Below, one piece after another: positions 22,622-32,273 of a stretch of DNA of 64,000 bases (position 1 is the first letter of the stretch; the number at the start of each line of letters is the position of its first letter). The stretch comes from Bacteroidota bacterium (GTDB taxonomy: Bacteria > Bacteroidota > Bacteroidia > Cytophagales > Cyclobacteriaceae), in contig JAFDYX010000011.1 of assembly GCA_018267215.1 (NCBI GenBank), forward strand, positions 62,001-126,000. Reading direction: 5' to 3'. Position numbers and translations under genes: made by a program. The notes under the pieces are model-generated. The model did not search any database and was not told the origin of the DNA. It was given only the letters and a program-made list of their open reading frames with translations.

Positions 22622-25041
22622 TTCCTGATCACCGCACCCATCTTGCTTTCAAAAGCATTCATCAACTTGCTCATTACTTTTTCAATCTCCTCGTCCGTCA
22701 GGGTTTTGGTGTCGTCCTGCAAAGTAAAGCCGAGTGCGTATGCCTTTTTTCCCTGCTCGATTTTATCTCCTTCATACACATCAAACGCGATGATCTCCCG
22801 GATGAGCCGCTGCTCGGTAGCTTTGGCCAATGCTTCAATTTCAGCAAACTTCACCCGATTGTCAAGCACCAGCGATAAATCTCTTCGCACTTCGGGGAAC
22901 TTGGGAACTTCCTGCACAACGAACTTAGGGTTTGCCCGTCTGAAAAGCAAATCGGTGCGCAAGTCTGCGAAAAAAAGTTCTTGTTTGATGCCCGCCTGCT
23001 TCGCCCACGTATTTTTTACTTTGCCCAGTTTCCCGATTTCCTCTTTGCCTGCCAAAATTTTTAAGCCATACTCAAAAACATCATCGGCCAGCGCTTCTTC
23101 GGTAGTGCGGCTGAAGCCCGAGAGTTGTAAAATATTTTTCACCGTCTGCGCCAGATCATAAAAATGTACCGACTGTGTTTTGTGTTGCCAGTTTTCGGTT
23201 TCGCGATTTCCTGTCAGCACGATGGCCAGGCGTTCTTCTTCAAAATAATTTTTAAGCCCCTCGCTACCTGGTGTCTTTCCATAAATTTTACCGAACTCAA
23301 ACAACTTTAAATCTTTTTGTTTGCGGTTGATATTGTGGGCGCACACTTCCAAGCTGCTGAACAGCATAGTCTGCCGTAAAATGCCCTGCTCTTCGCTCAG
23401 CTTGTTCACAATTTCAACGGCTTCGCCCCGGGTCTTTATCCGGTCGCGGTAGGCCAGATGGGTGAGCGAGTTGGTGAGGATTTCATAAAACCCGTTGGCT
23501 GCCAGCATGGCGCCCACCGATTTTTTGTATTTGTTCAAATCCTTTTCAGGGAAAGAAGCCAGATAGTCGGCACCGATGGTAGCAGATAATTCTATTTTGT
23601 TGAATCCATAGATGCGCAAAATCTCTTCGATGACATCTACTTCTTGACGCACATCTACGCGATAGGGCGGAACGGAAACCGAAAAGCCTTCATTCGTTAT
23701 GTTTGAAACAACGATATCGAGCCGATCTAAAATAGAATAGATTTCTTCACGGTCAATAATTTTCCCAATCAGCCGGTCAATGTTTTTAAAGCTGACGGCA
23801 AACGACAGATTTTCTGTTTTTGTCGGATAAACATCCACCACGTCAGACGAAATTTCTGCATCGGCCAGTTCAACGATGAGCATGGCCGCCCGCTTAACGG
23901 CATAGACCGTTTGGTTGATGTCTGCCCCGCGCTCGAACCGGAAGGAAGCATCTGTTTTCAATCCGTGGCGTTGCGATGTTTTGCGGATGCCTTCGGGCAA
24001 CCAATATGCTCCTTCCAAAAATACAGAAGTTGTTTTTTCTGTGATGCCCGAGTGGATGCCCCCAAAGACACCGGCCATACACAGCGCGTTGCTTTCTCCA
24101 TCGCACACCATCAAATCTTGCGCAGACAATTTGCGCTCTTTGCCGTCCAGCGTTTTAAAGGGTGTTCCTTCGGCCAGCGTTTTAACAACGATTTTTTTTC
24201 CGGCAATTTCGTTCATGTCATAAGCATGGAGCGGCTGCCCTACTTCGTGGCAAACATAGTTGGTGATGTCCACCACGTTGTTGATCGGTGTCAGGCCGAT
24301 AGCCTTCAATCTGTTTTTCAGCCAGGCGGGCGATTCTTTCACTTTTATATTGGAAAGTGATACGCCCGAAAAACGCGGACATAGAGGGCTTTCCACCGAC
24401 ACGGGAATGGTTAGCTTAGTGTTGGCTACTTTAAAATTTTCAACGGAAGGGAATTTCACATTCCTGCTTTTGGCTGCCCGTATATCGCGGGCCACGCCAA
24501 TATGCGAAGCGGCATCTGCCCGGTTGGGCGTGAGGCCGATTTCGAAAACATAATCGGTTTCAACTTTAAAAAATTCTGCTGCGGATGTGCCATTTTTGGC
24601 CGTGGCAGTCAACACCATAATGCCTGCGTGGCTTGCGCCCAGCCCGATTTCGTCTTCCGCGCAAATCATGCCATCGCTTTGCTCGCCCCTGATCTTAGTT
24701 GATTTAATGACAAACGGTTCGCCATGTGTGGGGTGAACGGTAGTGCCCGGCAGAGCCACCACTACTTTTTGTCCGGCCGCCACATTGGGGGCGCCACAGA
24801 CAATGGAAGCGGGTGTGGCCAAGCCTACATCTACTGTAGTAACAGAAAGTTTATCGGCATTGGGGTGCTTGGCGCAGGTGAGTACCTCACCGATCACTAA
24901 TCCTTTTAATCCACCCTTTACGGTCTCCATAGTTTCAATGCTTTCAACCTCCAATCCGGTTGAGGTAAGCGTCTGCCCGATTTCTTCGGGCGACTCGGGG
25001 ATGTCAATATATTGGCGGAGCCAGTGGTAAGAAATTTTCAT
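22618..25041 (-). CDS. pheT: Phenylalanyl-tRNA synthetase beta subunit
   Basis: A full-length 807-residue beta chain of the alpha2-beta2 synthetase. The N-terminal tRNA-binding OB domain (about 40-150) has VIGEVLTCAKHPNADKLSVTTVDVG. The B3/4 editing domain (about 210-380) contains PRFSGVSLSNIKVKESPAWLKNRL and NVVDITNYVCHEVGQPLHAYD. The B5 domain (about 400-470) and catalytic-like domain (ELSATIGADYLASFPEK onward) follow, and the anticodon-binding FDX-ACB domain ends the protein (KFPEVRRDLSLVLD). It charges tRNA-Phe with a PheS partner that is not in the window. The gene leads a same-strand run with the zap genes and rny, separated by a repeat tract. Confidence 0.96.
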   Translation of the reverse strand: MKISYHWLRQYIDIPESPEEIGQTLTSTGLEVESIETMETVKGGLKGLVIGEVLTCAKHPNADKLSVTTVDVGLATPASIVCGAPNVAAGQKVVVALPGTTVHPTHGEPFVIKSTKIRGEQSDGMICAEDEIGLGASHAGIMVLTATAKNGTSAAEFFKVETDYVFEIGLTPNRADAASHIGVARDIRAAKSRNVKFPSVENFKVANTKLTIPVSVESPLCPRFSGVSLSNIKVKESPAWLKNRLKAIGLTPINNVVDITNYVCHEVGQPLHAYDMNEIAGKKIVVKTLAEGTPFKTLDGKERKLSAQDLMVCDGESNALCMAGVFGGIHSGITEKTTSVFLEGAYWLPEGIRKTSQRHGLKTDASFRFERGADINQTVYAVKRAAMLIVELADAEISSDVVDVYPTKTENLSFAVSFKNIDRLIGKIIDREEIYSILDRLDIVVSNITNEGFSVSVPPYRVDVRQEVDVIEEILRIYGFNKIELSATIGADYLASFPEKDLNKYKKSVGAMLAANGFYEILTNSLTHLAYRDRIKTRGEAVEIVNKLSEEQGILRQTMLFSSLEVCAHNINRKQKDLKLFEFGKIYGKTPGSEGLKNYFEEERLAIVLTGNRETENWQHKTQSVHFYDLAQTVKNILQLSGFSRTTEEALADDVFEYGLKILAGKEEIGKLGKVKNTWAKQAGIKQELFFADLRTDLLFRRANPKFVVQEVPKFPEVRRDLSLVLDNRVKFAEIEALAKATEQRLIREIIAFDVYEGDKIEQGKKAYALGFTLQDDTKTLTDEEIEKVMSKLMNAFESKMGAVIRK

Positions 25042-25171
25042 TCAAAGCAAATCTAAGAAGTTGTAAAAGTAATTGATTGATCCTGTTTTTCGAATAGGAG
25101 GCAATACTTGTGGTGTCTATTAGCAGAAGCAAAAACCAAAACTATAACGACAGTTCTTTTCTGTGTTCTAT

Positions 25172-25183
25172 CATACCGGTATG
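25172..25183. repeat. 12-bp palindrome CATACCGGTATG (first copy)
   Basis: A perfect self-complementary 12-mer lies in the 154-bp spacer between the lactonase-like gene and pheT, about 130 bp upstream of pheT. The same 12-mer recurs at 62323-62334. The rest of this spacer shows nothing else. Confidence 0.5.
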
Positions 25184-25195
25184 CTGAAACGATAA

Positions 25196-26074
25196 TCAGT
25201 ACTGGCGGCCTGCTACTTCGTGCCGGAAACTTTCGATACACTTGCGGTCTTGCAGCGTAACGAAACAAGTCTTTCCATCTTTTCCGCCAAAACAAATGTT
25301 GCTTGTCTTCTTGCCTTTCATTTCTACTTCGCGGATTAATTTTCCTTGTGGTGAAACGATAGCAATAACGCCTTTGCCCCAACGTGCTATCAACAGATTC
25401 CCTTCTTTGTCGCACTTCATTCCATCCATGCCAAAATCGGGGAAATCATATAATTTTCTTTTGTTGCTGATATTGCCTTTGTCGTCAACATCATAAGCCC
25501 AAAGTGTGCGCTGTTCACTTTCGTTGACATACAGTGTTTTTTCATCGGGGCTCAGTTCTATACCATTGGTAGTGCCCATGTTGTCTTGCAGCAGATGCGG
25601 TGTACCATCCGCGTCTATGCGCCAGATTTTTCCGGTGTTTGTTTTCCAATTTGGATCGGAAGCAAACAACTGGCCTTTCTTATTAATGCAAATATCGTTG
25701 GGCTGATTGAAGGCATCGCTGTGCACAAACACAGAAACCTTTTTGGTTTTAGTGTCCACCTTTAAAATGTTGTGGCCTGCGAAATCAGCTACCAGCATAT
25801 TTCCTTCGCGGTCGAACTGGATGGCGTTGCCAATGCTGCCTTCGGGCAACGTGGCGAACCGTGTTACTTTGCCATCTGCTGAGATTTGACCGATCGTTCC
25901 ATCTGCTTGATAGTTGACGGCAAACAAATTTCCTTTTTTATCTACAGCCGGCCCTTCGCAGTTGGTGGTAAAAAGATTTTCAGAGGTAAGGTCTTTTACA
26001 TTGTAAAAATCTTGCCCCGGGCAATGATAAAAACTGATGAGGCAAAGAAAGACAGGAAGTAGTGCAGGTTTCAT
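25196..26074 (-). CDS. Secreted SMP-30/gluconolactonase-like beta-propeller
   Basis: A 292-residue protein with a signal peptide (MKPALLPVFLCLISFYHCPG). The mature part is a six-bladed propeller of the SMP-30/Gluconolactonase/LRE family: ENLFTTNCEGPAVDKKGNLFAVN, FNQPNDICINKKGQLFASDPN, GTTNGIELSPDEKTLYVNES and FGMDGMKCDKEGNLLIARW. The metal-binding Glu, two Asn and Asp of the family can be placed in these four segments. Such enzymes open sugar lactones. The gene begins 12 bp after the fucose-permease-like gene ends, so the two form an operon and sugar-lactone use is plausible. The exact substrate is unknown. Confidence 0.82.
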   Translation of the reverse strand: MKPALLPVFLCLISFYHCPGQDFYNVKDLTSENLFTTNCEGPAVDKKGNLFAVNYQADGTIGQISADGKVTRFATLPEGSIGNAIQFDREGNMLVADFAGHNILKVDTKTKKVSVFVHSDAFNQPNDICINKKGQLFASDPNWKTNTGKIWRIDADGTPHLLQDNMGTTNGIELSPDEKTLYVNESEQRTLWAYDVDDKGNISNKRKLYDFPDFGMDGMKCDKEGNLLIARWGKGVIAIVSPQGKLIREVEMKGKKTSNICFGGKDGKTCFVTLQDRKCIESFRHEVAGRQY

Positions 26075-26086
26075 TGGGTTTGTAGA

Positions 26087-27352
26087 TCAAGCTGTTTTTC
26101 GTCCGACCAAATGGCCACGCATGGCATAGTATAAAATGTAGAGGTAGCAAGGCAGGGTGCATATCCAAAAGGCTGTTTGGGTGGACATAGATTTTGCTAG
26201 CAGACCATACACCTGCGGTAAGATAGCGCCTCCCGCAATACCCATCACCAAAAGTGCCGAACCGATTTTGGTAAACTTACCCAGTCCATCAATAGCCATC
26301 GGGAAGATGGCAGGCCACATCAATGAGTTGGCCAAACCAAGCAAGGCTATGAACAAAATGCTCATATACCCATGTGTTACGAAAGCAAGCGTGGCAAACA
26401 CAATACCCACGATGGCCGATATTTTTAAGGCAGTCTGCTGCTTGAGATATTTAGGAATGGCAATGATGCCGATGGCATAACCCAACACCATAGACCACAA
26501 CGTGTAAGAAGTGAAATTTTTAGTTTGATCGAGTGCCATGCCCAATGATTTGCCATACGTGCCGATCACATCGCCAGCCATTACCTCTACGCCCACATAC
26601 AGGAACAAGCACAGCACGCCCAGCAGCAGATGAGGAAACTCGAACACACTGGTTTTAGATGGCGACCCGTCACTACCGTTTTCAGAAGATGCCGATTCTA
26701 TTTCCGGCAAGGGAGAAATCCAAATCAGTATGGCCAGCACAGCTAACACCAGCCCCATGATCAGATAGGGGTTGATAACCCGGTGCGAAAGTTCTTGCAA
26801 CAGTAGTATGCGTTGGGCGGGGTCTGTGGCGGAGGCAATCTGGCTTTCAATTTCTGCCGCTCCTTTTAAAACTACGGCACCCAATATAAGCGGACTGAGC
26901 GCACCGGCTACTTTGTTGCAAACACCCATGATGCTGATGCGCTTGGCGGCCGACTCGATCGGACCGATGACGGCAATGTAGGGATTAGAAGCTGTTTGCA
27001 GCAGCGCCAAGCCCATTCCCTGAATAAACAGCCCGGTCAGGAATAAACTGAAATTACGGTCGCGGGCAGCGGGGATAAACAGAAAAGCACCTATGGCCAT
27101 AATCATCAGCCCCAGCGACATACCTCTTTTGTAGCCTGTTTTGCCTAAAATGAACGAAGAGGGGATGGCCAGAAAAAAATAGGCCATATAAAAGGCAAAC
27201 GTCACCAGCAATGCCTGCGAGTCGGACGTCAGGTCGCACGAGAGCTTTAAGAAAGGAATCAGCGTACCATTCAGCCAAGTGATGAACCCGAAAATAAAAA
27301 ACAAGACTCCGATAATTGTAATCGAAACAACATAATTTTTTGAAGTAGGCAT
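26087..27352 (-). CDS. Sugar MFS transporter of the FucP/NagP type
   Basis: A 421-residue major facilitator with 12 membrane segments. FucP-family features are IFGFITWLNGTLIPFLKLSCDLT in helix 1, FAFYMAYFFLAIPSSFILGKTGYKRGM with the loop after helix 2, GLALLQTASNPYIAVIGP, and the late LANSLMWPAIFPMAIDGLGK. These proteins import fucose, glucose/galactose or N-acetylglucosamine with protons in Bacteroidota. The ATG at 27352 matches the family N-terminus; the open frame continues to 27442 but would run into the divergent gene. It is cotranscribed with the lactonase-like gene and divergent from a nucleotidyltransferase/kinase pair, so the locus looks like a sugar uptake and activation site. Confidence 0.86.
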   Translation of the reverse strand: MPTSKNYVVSITIIGVLFFIFGFITWLNGTLIPFLKLSCDLTSDSQALLVTFAFYMAYFFLAIPSSFILGKTGYKRGMSLGLMIMAIGAFLFIPAARDRNFSLFLTGLFIQGMGLALLQTASNPYIAVIGPIESAAKRISIMGVCNKVAGALSPLILGAVVLKGAAEIESQIASATDPAQRILLLQELSHRVINPYLIMGLVLAVLAILIWISPLPEIESASSENGSDGSPSKTSVFEFPHLLLGVLCLFLYVGVEVMAGDVIGTYGKSLGMALDQTKNFTSYTLWSMVLGYAIGIIAIPKYLKQQTALKISAIVGIVFATLAFVTHGYMSILFIALLGLANSLMWPAIFPMAIDGLGKFTKIGSALLVMGIAGGAILPQVYGLLAKSMSTQTAFWICTLPCYLYILYYAMRGHLVGRKTA

Positions 27353-27432
27353 TGCGGTAAGTTTTTGAGCGATTAATGTTCTATTTTTGATGAAGAAATT
27401 TTCCCGATTTAAACTAAAAAATTCAAACTTCA

Positions 27433-28338
27433 ATGGCAGCAAGTAAAAGACTTACTTTATTGGTGCTGGCAGCGGGCATAGGCAGCCGTTACGGAGGCAT
27501 CAAACAGATTGATGGCTTTGGCCCTTCGGGCGAAACGATCATGGATTATTCGCTCTTCGATGCCATGCGTGCAGGCTTCAACAAAGTGGTGTTTATTGTG
27601 CGCGCAGAAATACGCAGCACAGTAGAAGATATCTTCCTGCCCAAACTTCAGGGCAAAACAGACGTAGTTTTTGTCAACCAAGAACTGGATACGTTCGTTC
27701 CGCCACAATTTTTAAACCCACAGCGCACCAAGCCGTGGGGTACCAGCCATGCCATGCTCTGCGCCAAAGATGTAATTGATGAACCGTTTGCCGTCATCAA
27801 TGCCGATGATTTTTACGGGCTCGATGCCTTTGCCGCTACAGCCGATTTTTTCAAGCACGAAAACACAGCTCATGCCATGGTGGGTTATACCCTGAAAAAT
27901 GTATTGTCAGACCACGGCAGCGTATCGCGCGGATGCGGTGAACGCGATGCACAAGGATTTTTAAAAAGCGTGGTAGAGCGCACAACGATTATAAAAGAAA
28001 ATGGAAAAATCATTGCCAAAGAAAAGGATGGGGATTTAGTATTAGATGCCGAAACCCCCACCTCCATGAACTTCTGGGGTTTTCACCCCGACATTATGCC
28101 GCTGACAGAAAAATATTTTCATGAATTTTTAAAAAACAATCACACTAATTTAAAGTCAGAGTTTTTTATTCCCTTGGCAGTAAATGAGATGATTAAAACC
28201 GGCCATGGAAAAGTGAAAGTTATTTCCGGAGGGAACACCTGGTTTGGTGTAACCTATAAAGAAGACAAGGAAATAGTTTCTGCCAAAATTAATGAGCTGG
28301 TAAAACAAGGCAAGTACCCTAACAGACTTTGGCAGTGA
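27433..28338 (+). CDS. Sugar-phosphate nucleotidyltransferase family protein
   Basis: A 301-residue protein of the nucleotidyl-transferase fold. It has LLVLAAGIGSRYGGIKQIDGFGP (the G-x-G-x-R pyrophosphorylase loop with its downstream lysine), GTSHAMLCAKDVIDEPFAVINADDFYG (metal-binding aspartates) and the product-side ISGGNTWFGVTYKEDKE. It would join NTP and a sugar 1-phosphate. It overlaps the next gene, a kinase-like protein, by 10 bp, so the pair probably phosphorylates and then activates a free sugar, as NahK-type kinases and their partners do. Sugar and nucleotide are not determinable by eye. Confidence 0.82.
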   Translation: MAASKRLTLLVLAAGIGSRYGGIKQIDGFGPSGETIMDYSLFDAMRAGFNKVVFIVRAEIRSTVEDIFLPKLQGKTDVVFVNQELDTFVPPQFLNPQRTKPWGTSHAMLCAKDVIDEPFAVINADDFYGLDAFAATADFFKHENTAHAMVGYTLKNVLSDHGSVSRGCGERDAQGFLKSVVERTTIIKENGKIIAKEKDGDLVLDAETPTSMNFWGFHPDIMPLTEKYFHEFLKNNHTNLKSEFFIPLAVNEMIKTGHGKVKVISGGNTWFGVTYKEDKEIVSAKINELVKQGKYPNRLWQ

Positions 28339-29360
28339 TATCGCCCCGGGAAGTAATTAGGCATTTTCTGACAGAAGAAGTAACCATCACCCCGTTCGGT
28401 TCGGGGCATATCCACAAAACATTTAAGGTAGCAGGCCGAAAAAATTTTGTGCTGCAACGTGTGAACAACAATGTTTTTAAGCAGCCCGAAATTATTGCCC
28501 AAAACAACCGGTTAGCATACGAGTATCTGAAAGAAAAGCATCCCGGGTTTCTGTTTCCAACCACCCTCTCCGGCATTGACGGAAAAGATCTTTATTATGA
28601 TGCCCAAGGTTTTCCGTGGCGCGTTTTTGAGATGATAGAAAATACATTTACCATGGATGAAGTGGCCTCCGAAGCCGATGCGTTTGAAGCCGCCAAAGGC
28701 TTTGGCAGCCTTGCCAGAAACTTGCACGGTATAGAGGTGGAAGGGTTCAAACCCACGCTGCCACGCTTTCACGATTTGTCGTGGCGGTATGAACAGTTTA
28801 CCGAAGCCTGGCAGCAGGCTGCAGAAAGCACCAAGCAGGCAGCCCGAGCAGAAATCGAGCAGGCACATTCATTTCAGTTTTTAGTAACCGAGTATCAACA
28901 ATTGATTCAGCGAGGGTCGTTGGTATTACGTGTTACCCACAACGACACCAAGATCAACAATATTTTATTCGACTCGCTTTCGCGAAAAGCAGTGTGCGCC
29001 ATAGACCTCGATACCCTGATGCCCGGTTATTTTATTTATGACCTGGGCGATATGGTGCGCACGTTTGTCAGCCCGGTGAGCGAAGAAGAAAAAGATCTTT
29101 CAAAAGTGCGGTTCAGAGAGTCCATCTACCGGGCGTTGTTGGATGGTTATTTGTCAGAAATGGATTTTGTTCTGACAGACGAGGAAAAACAGTCCATTCC
29201 TTTTGCCGGCAAGATGATGACATACATTATGGCACTGCGGTTTCTGGCCGATTATTTAAACGGCAATATCTATTACCACATTACCTACCCCGAGCAAAAC
29301 CTTGTGCGAGCTGCCAACCAGTTAAAGCTGCTTCAATTGCTGCAACAATCGGTTGCGTAA
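28329..29360 (+). CDS. APH-fold kinase, candidate N-acetylhexosamine/sugar 1-kinase
   Basis: A 343-residue phosphotransferase of the aminoglycoside-phosphotransferase fold. It has the nucleotide-binding FGSGHIHKTFKV loop, the lysine-equivalent strand (KNFVLQRVN), the catalytic loop with its base in VTHNDTKINNILFD and the metal-binding AIDLDTLMPG. The motif THNDTK-x-NN resembles NahK, the anomeric kinase of N-acetylhexosamines, more than antibiotic kinases. The frame overlaps the upstream nucleotidyltransferase by 10 bp, starting at a TTG (28329) or a GTG (28335). The coupling and partner support sugar activation; the substrate is inferred. Confidence 0.75.
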   Translation: MAVISPREVIRHFLTEEVTITPFGSGHIHKTFKVAGRKNFVLQRVNNNVFKQPEIIAQNNRLAYEYLKEKHPGFLFPTTLSGIDGKDLYYDAQGFPWRVFEMIENTFTMDEVASEADAFEAAKGFGSLARNLHGIEVEGFKPTLPRFHDLSWRYEQFTEAWQQAAESTKQAARAEIEQAHSFQFLVTEYQQLIQRGSLVLRVTHNDTKINNILFDSLSRKAVCAIDLDTLMPGYFIYDLGDMVRTFVSPVSEEEKDLSKVRFRESIYRALLDGYLSEMDFVLTDEEKQSIPFAGKMMTYIMALRFLADYLNGNIYYHITYPEQNLVRAANQLKLLQLLQQSVA

Positions 29361-29402
29361 AATTTTTACCTTTGACTCCGTTTCATTTATTAAAATCCAT
29401 TT

Positions 29403-30908
29403 ATGAAAAAACTATTGTTCATTCTGCTCTTGGTTTCTGCCTCGGCTTTTGCCCAAGACGCTACGGTTACAAAATATGCCGACTTGATTACGCCAGCTGA
29501 TCTGAAAGAAAATCTTTCTATCATTGCTTCCGATGCACTCGAAGGCCGCTACACCGGTTCGCGCGGCCAAAAAATGGCGGCCGCCTACATTGCCAATCAT
29601 TTTGAAAGTGTCGGGCTGACCCTTCCGGCCAATGGTTCGTACTATATGCCGGTAGAACTTTCTTCTACCCAGGTAACCGATGCCTTCATCAAAGCAGGTA
29701 CTACAAAATATGCTGCTGTCAACGAGTTGGTGTACATGGGGCAGTCTGCCACCAATGGCGAAATTTCGTTAGAAGCAATTTTTGTGGGCAAGGGAAGCGA
29801 TGCAGATCTGGCTTACTTAAATGTAAAAGACAAGGCTGCTATTATCTATGTTGACCAACTGTCGTTCGATGCGTTCCGGTCTATCCGAAAACTCTCTACC
29901 ACATTGCATGACAAAGGCGCCCAAATGATTTTGGCCGTTGCCGGAGGCAAGCCCGAAGATTTTACACCCTTTGCTACCATGATGAAGGGTTTCACTCGAG
30001 GATCATTATCATTGAATAAGCCCAATGCCAGCCCGATGGGCAAAGGAATGTTTTTGCTCAGCCAAGAGGTGGCCTCAAAAATATTGAACACCCCTTTCGC
30101 CAAACTTGAAAAGGCAGTTAAAGATCCTGCCGCCAAAAAACCATTGGCAAAAATTAAACCCAGCCGCATGGTTTATTCCGTTTCTGTTGAGTCTAAAATT
30201 ATTAAGTCGGAAAATATGGTAGGGTTCCTCGAAGGAACAGATAAAAAAGATGAAGTGATCGTACTCTCTGCCCACTTCGACCACATCGGCATACAGCATG
30301 AAGGTGAAGATAAAATAAACAACGGTGCAGACGATGACGGCTCGGGCACGGTAACCATCCTTCAACTGGCCAAAGCATTTGCGCAAGCCAAGAAAGATGG
30401 GCATGGGCCGCGCAGGAGCATATTGTTCATGACAGTAACAGGCGAAGAAGAAGGCTTGCTCGGCTCTCAATATTATGTAGAGCACCCGATCTATCCGTTA
30501 ACCAGCACGGTAGCCAACCTGAACATAGACATGGTGGGCAGAAGAGACCCCGAACATGCCGGCAAACCTGACTATGTTTATGTTATCGGTTCCGATAAAT
30601 TGTCGAGCGAGTTGCACGAAATCAACGAGCGGAATAACAAAACATATACGCAACTTAGTTTCGATTACACCTACAACGATGAAAACCACCCCAGCAACCT
30701 GTATAAGCGCAGCGACCACTGGAACTTTGCAAAGAACAATGTGCCGATCATTTTTTATTTTGATGGCATCCACGAAGATTACCACAAACCCAGCGATGAG
30801 GTAAGCAAAATAGATTTTGATTTGCTCGCCAAGCGCGGCAAAATTGTTTTCTACACAGCATGGGAGTTGGCCAATCGCGACAATAGAATTACAGTTGACA
30901 AGAAATAA
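29403..30908 (+). CDS. Secreted M28-family zinc aminopeptidase with PA-type insert
   Basis: A 501-residue protein with a signal peptide (MKKLLFILLLVSASAFAQ). After an N-terminal DALEGRYTGSRGQKMAAAYIANHFESVGL helix comes a PA-like insert (about 110-250), then the M28 catalytic core: SAHFDHIG (metal His/Asp), NNGADDDGSGT (bridging Asp), TGEEEGLLGSQYY (catalytic Glu pair), NIDMVGRRD (Asp) and a late SDHWNFAKNNVPIIFY His. All five metal-site positions are present, so it should be active as a periplasmic or surface dizinc aminopeptidase. A TACCTTTG -7-like box lies at 29367-29374. A strong terminator follows. Confidence 0.9.
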   Translation: MKKLLFILLLVSASAFAQDATVTKYADLITPADLKENLSIIASDALEGRYTGSRGQKMAAAYIANHFESVGLTLPANGSYYMPVELSSTQVTDAFIKAGTTKYAAVNELVYMGQSATNGEISLEAIFVGKGSDADLAYLNVKDKAAIIYVDQLSFDAFRSIRKLSTTLHDKGAQMILAVAGGKPEDFTPFATMMKGFTRGSLSLNKPNASPMGKGMFLLSQEVASKILNTPFAKLEKAVKDPAAKKPLAKIKPSRMVYSVSVESKIIKSENMVGFLEGTDKKDEVIVLSAHFDHIGIQHEGEDKINNGADDDGSGTVTILQLAKAFAQAKKDGHGPRRSILFMTVTGEEEGLLGSQYYVEHPIYPLTSTVANLNIDMVGRRDPEHAGKPDYVYVIGSDKLSSELHEINERNNKTYTQLSFDYTYNDENHPSNLYKRSDHWNFAKNNVPIIFYFDGIHEDYHKPSDEVSKIDFDLLAKRGKIVFYTAWELANRDNRITVDKK

Positions 30909-30931
30909 GAATTAGTAAAATTGTCTTTTTA

Positions 30932-30965
30932 GAAATGCGAAGCTTAAACTTCGCATTTCTTGTTT
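30932..30965 (+). terminator. Strong terminator after the M28 peptidase gene
   Basis: A 12-bp perfect stem, AGAAATGCGAAG (30932-30943) and CTTCGCATTTCT (30950-30961), with a 6-base loop, is followed by TGTTTA. It separates the peptidase from trmD. Confidence 0.85.
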
Positions 30966-30987
30966 ATAAACCTTTGTAACTTTGAGC

Positions 30988-31659
30988 ATGCGCATAGATA
31001 TCATTACCTGCCTGCCCAAACTTTTAGAAAGCCCCTTCTCAGATTCAATTCTGAAAAGAGCGCAAGAAAAAAAGTTGGTAGAGGTGGCGATACACGATCT
31101 GCGCGCTTATTCATTAGATAAACATAAATCTACCGATGACTATGCCTTTGGCGGTGGAGCCGGCATGGTGATGGGCATTGAACCCATCCATCGTTGTATT
31201 TCTTTCTTACAAAGCGAACGGCAGTATGACGAAGTAATCTACCTCAGCCCCGATGGCGAACTGCTGACGCAGGCGCTGGCTAACCAACTGAGCCTGAAAA
31301 AAAATTTTATTTTACTGTGTGGTCATTATAAAGGAGTGGACGAACGTGTGCGCGAACATCTGATCACACGAGAGGTAAGCATTGGCGATTATGTATTGTC
31401 TGGAGGAGAGTTAGCGGCAGCCGTTGTAAGCGATGCCATGATCCGGCTGATTCCTGGCGTATTAAATGACGAATCCTCAGCACTGACCGATTCATTTCAG
31501 GATGGGCTGGTAGCTCCTCCCGTTTATACCCGTCCGGCCGAATATAATGGTTGGAAGGTACCCGATGTGCTGCTTTCGGGGCACGAGGCCAAAATAAATG
31601 AGTGGCGTCATGAAGAATCTGTGAAGCGCACAAAAGAAAGAAGACCCAAATTGCTCTAA
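30988..31659 (+). CDS. trmD: tRNA (guanine-N1)-methyltransferase
   Basis: A 223-residue SPOUT enzyme that methylates G37 of tRNAs with SAM. It has [13 protein letters not shown] at the start, [18 protein letters not shown], the trefoil-knot strand [15 protein letters not shown], and [16 protein letters not shown] with the catalytic-base aspartate region. The tail GRPEY-like [26 protein letters not shown] is diagnostic. The ATG at 30988 matches the family start; a TTG two codons earlier (30982) also fits the frame. rplS follows 103 bp later with its own promoter; the trmD-rplS pairing is common in bacteria. Confidence 0.96.
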   Translation: MRIDIITCLPKLLESPFSDSILKRAQEKKLVEVAIHDLRAYSLDKHKSTDDYAFGGGAGMVMGIEPIHRCISFLQSERQYDEVIYLSPDGELLTQALANQLSLKKNFILLCGHYKGVDERVREHLITREVSIGDYVLSGGELAAAVVSDAMIRLIPGVLNDESSALTDSFQDGLVAPPVYTRPAEYNGWKVPDVLLSGHEAKINEWRHEESVKRTKERRPKLL

Positions 31660-31706
31660 AAAGGGATAATTTGAGGCAAGAGCCCTTCAAAAAATTAAAT
31701 CTATCC

Positions 31707-31737
31707 TTCGTTTTTTAAGATTCTTCCAATACATTTG
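31707..31737 (+). promoter_or_regulatory. rplS promoter
   Basis: TACATTTG at 31730-31737 matches the Bacteroidota -7 box, and TTCG at 31707-31710 is a 3-of-4 match to the -33 TTTG with a 19-base spacer. It lies 25 bp before the rplS start. Confidence 0.6.
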
Positions 31738-31762
31738 CAGTCCATTTTAAAAAACGAGTTTT

Positions 31763-32137
31763 ATGGCTGATTTAATGAAGATAGCAGAACAAGAACTGGC
31801 CGGAAAAAGAGCGAGTATCACCAGTTTTAACCCCGGAGACACTATTAACGTGCACGTAAAAATCAGCGAAGGAAACAAAGAGCGTATCCAGCAGTTTCAA
31901 GGAACGGTTATTTACCACCGCGGAAAAGGAACGAACGGAGAAAGCTTTTCAGTAAGAAAAATTTCCAATGGTGTAGGCGTGGAGCGGGTTTTCCCTATCC
32001 TCAGCCCCAGCATAGATAAAATAGAATTAGTGAAGCAAGGCAAGGTGCGCAGGGCTAAATTGTACTACCTGCGTGGCCGCCAAGGCAAGAGCGCCAGGAT
32101 TAAAGAAAAACTGTCGGCTACTACCAGTGCTGCCTAA
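31763..32137 (+). CDS. rplS: 50S ribosomal protein L19
   Basis: A 124-residue ribosomal protein with the typical [29 protein letters not shown] opening, the [46 protein letters not shown] core, and a short Ala/Ser/Thr tail. L19 sits at the 30S-50S interface. It has its own promoter and a terminator 24 bp behind it, so it is a single-gene unit between trmD and the aldolase. Confidence 0.97.
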   Translation: MADLMKIAEQELAGKRASITSFNPGDTINVHVKISEGNKERIQQFQGTVIYHRGKGTNGESFSVRKISNGVGVERVFPILSPSIDKIELVKQGKVRRAKLYYLRGRQGKSARIKEKLSATTSAA

Positions 32138-32160
32138 TCAGTTAGAAAAAGATAAAAAGA

Positions 32161-32195
32161 CCCATTTCAGTTCAGAAATGGGTTTTTCGTTTTTT
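32161..32195 (+). terminator. Terminator after rplS
   Basis: CCCATTTC (32161-32168) pairs with GAAATGGG (32175-32182) around a 6-base loop. A T-rich run (TTTTTCGTTTTTT) follows. Confidence 0.85.
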
Positions 32196-32210
32196 GGCTG
32201 TCAACTTCGC

Positions 32211-32242
32211 CTTGGGCAAAAACTTGTTAACATGTATCTTTG
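32211..32242 (+). promoter_or_regulatory. fbaB promoter
   Basis: TATCTTTG at 32235-32242 is a full match to TAnnTTTG. CTTG at 32211-32214 is a 3-of-4 match to the -33 element with a 20-base spacer. The start codon is 31 bp downstream. Confidence 0.6.
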
Positions 32243-32273
32243 AACTCTCACTTTTAAAAAAATAGAACAAATT

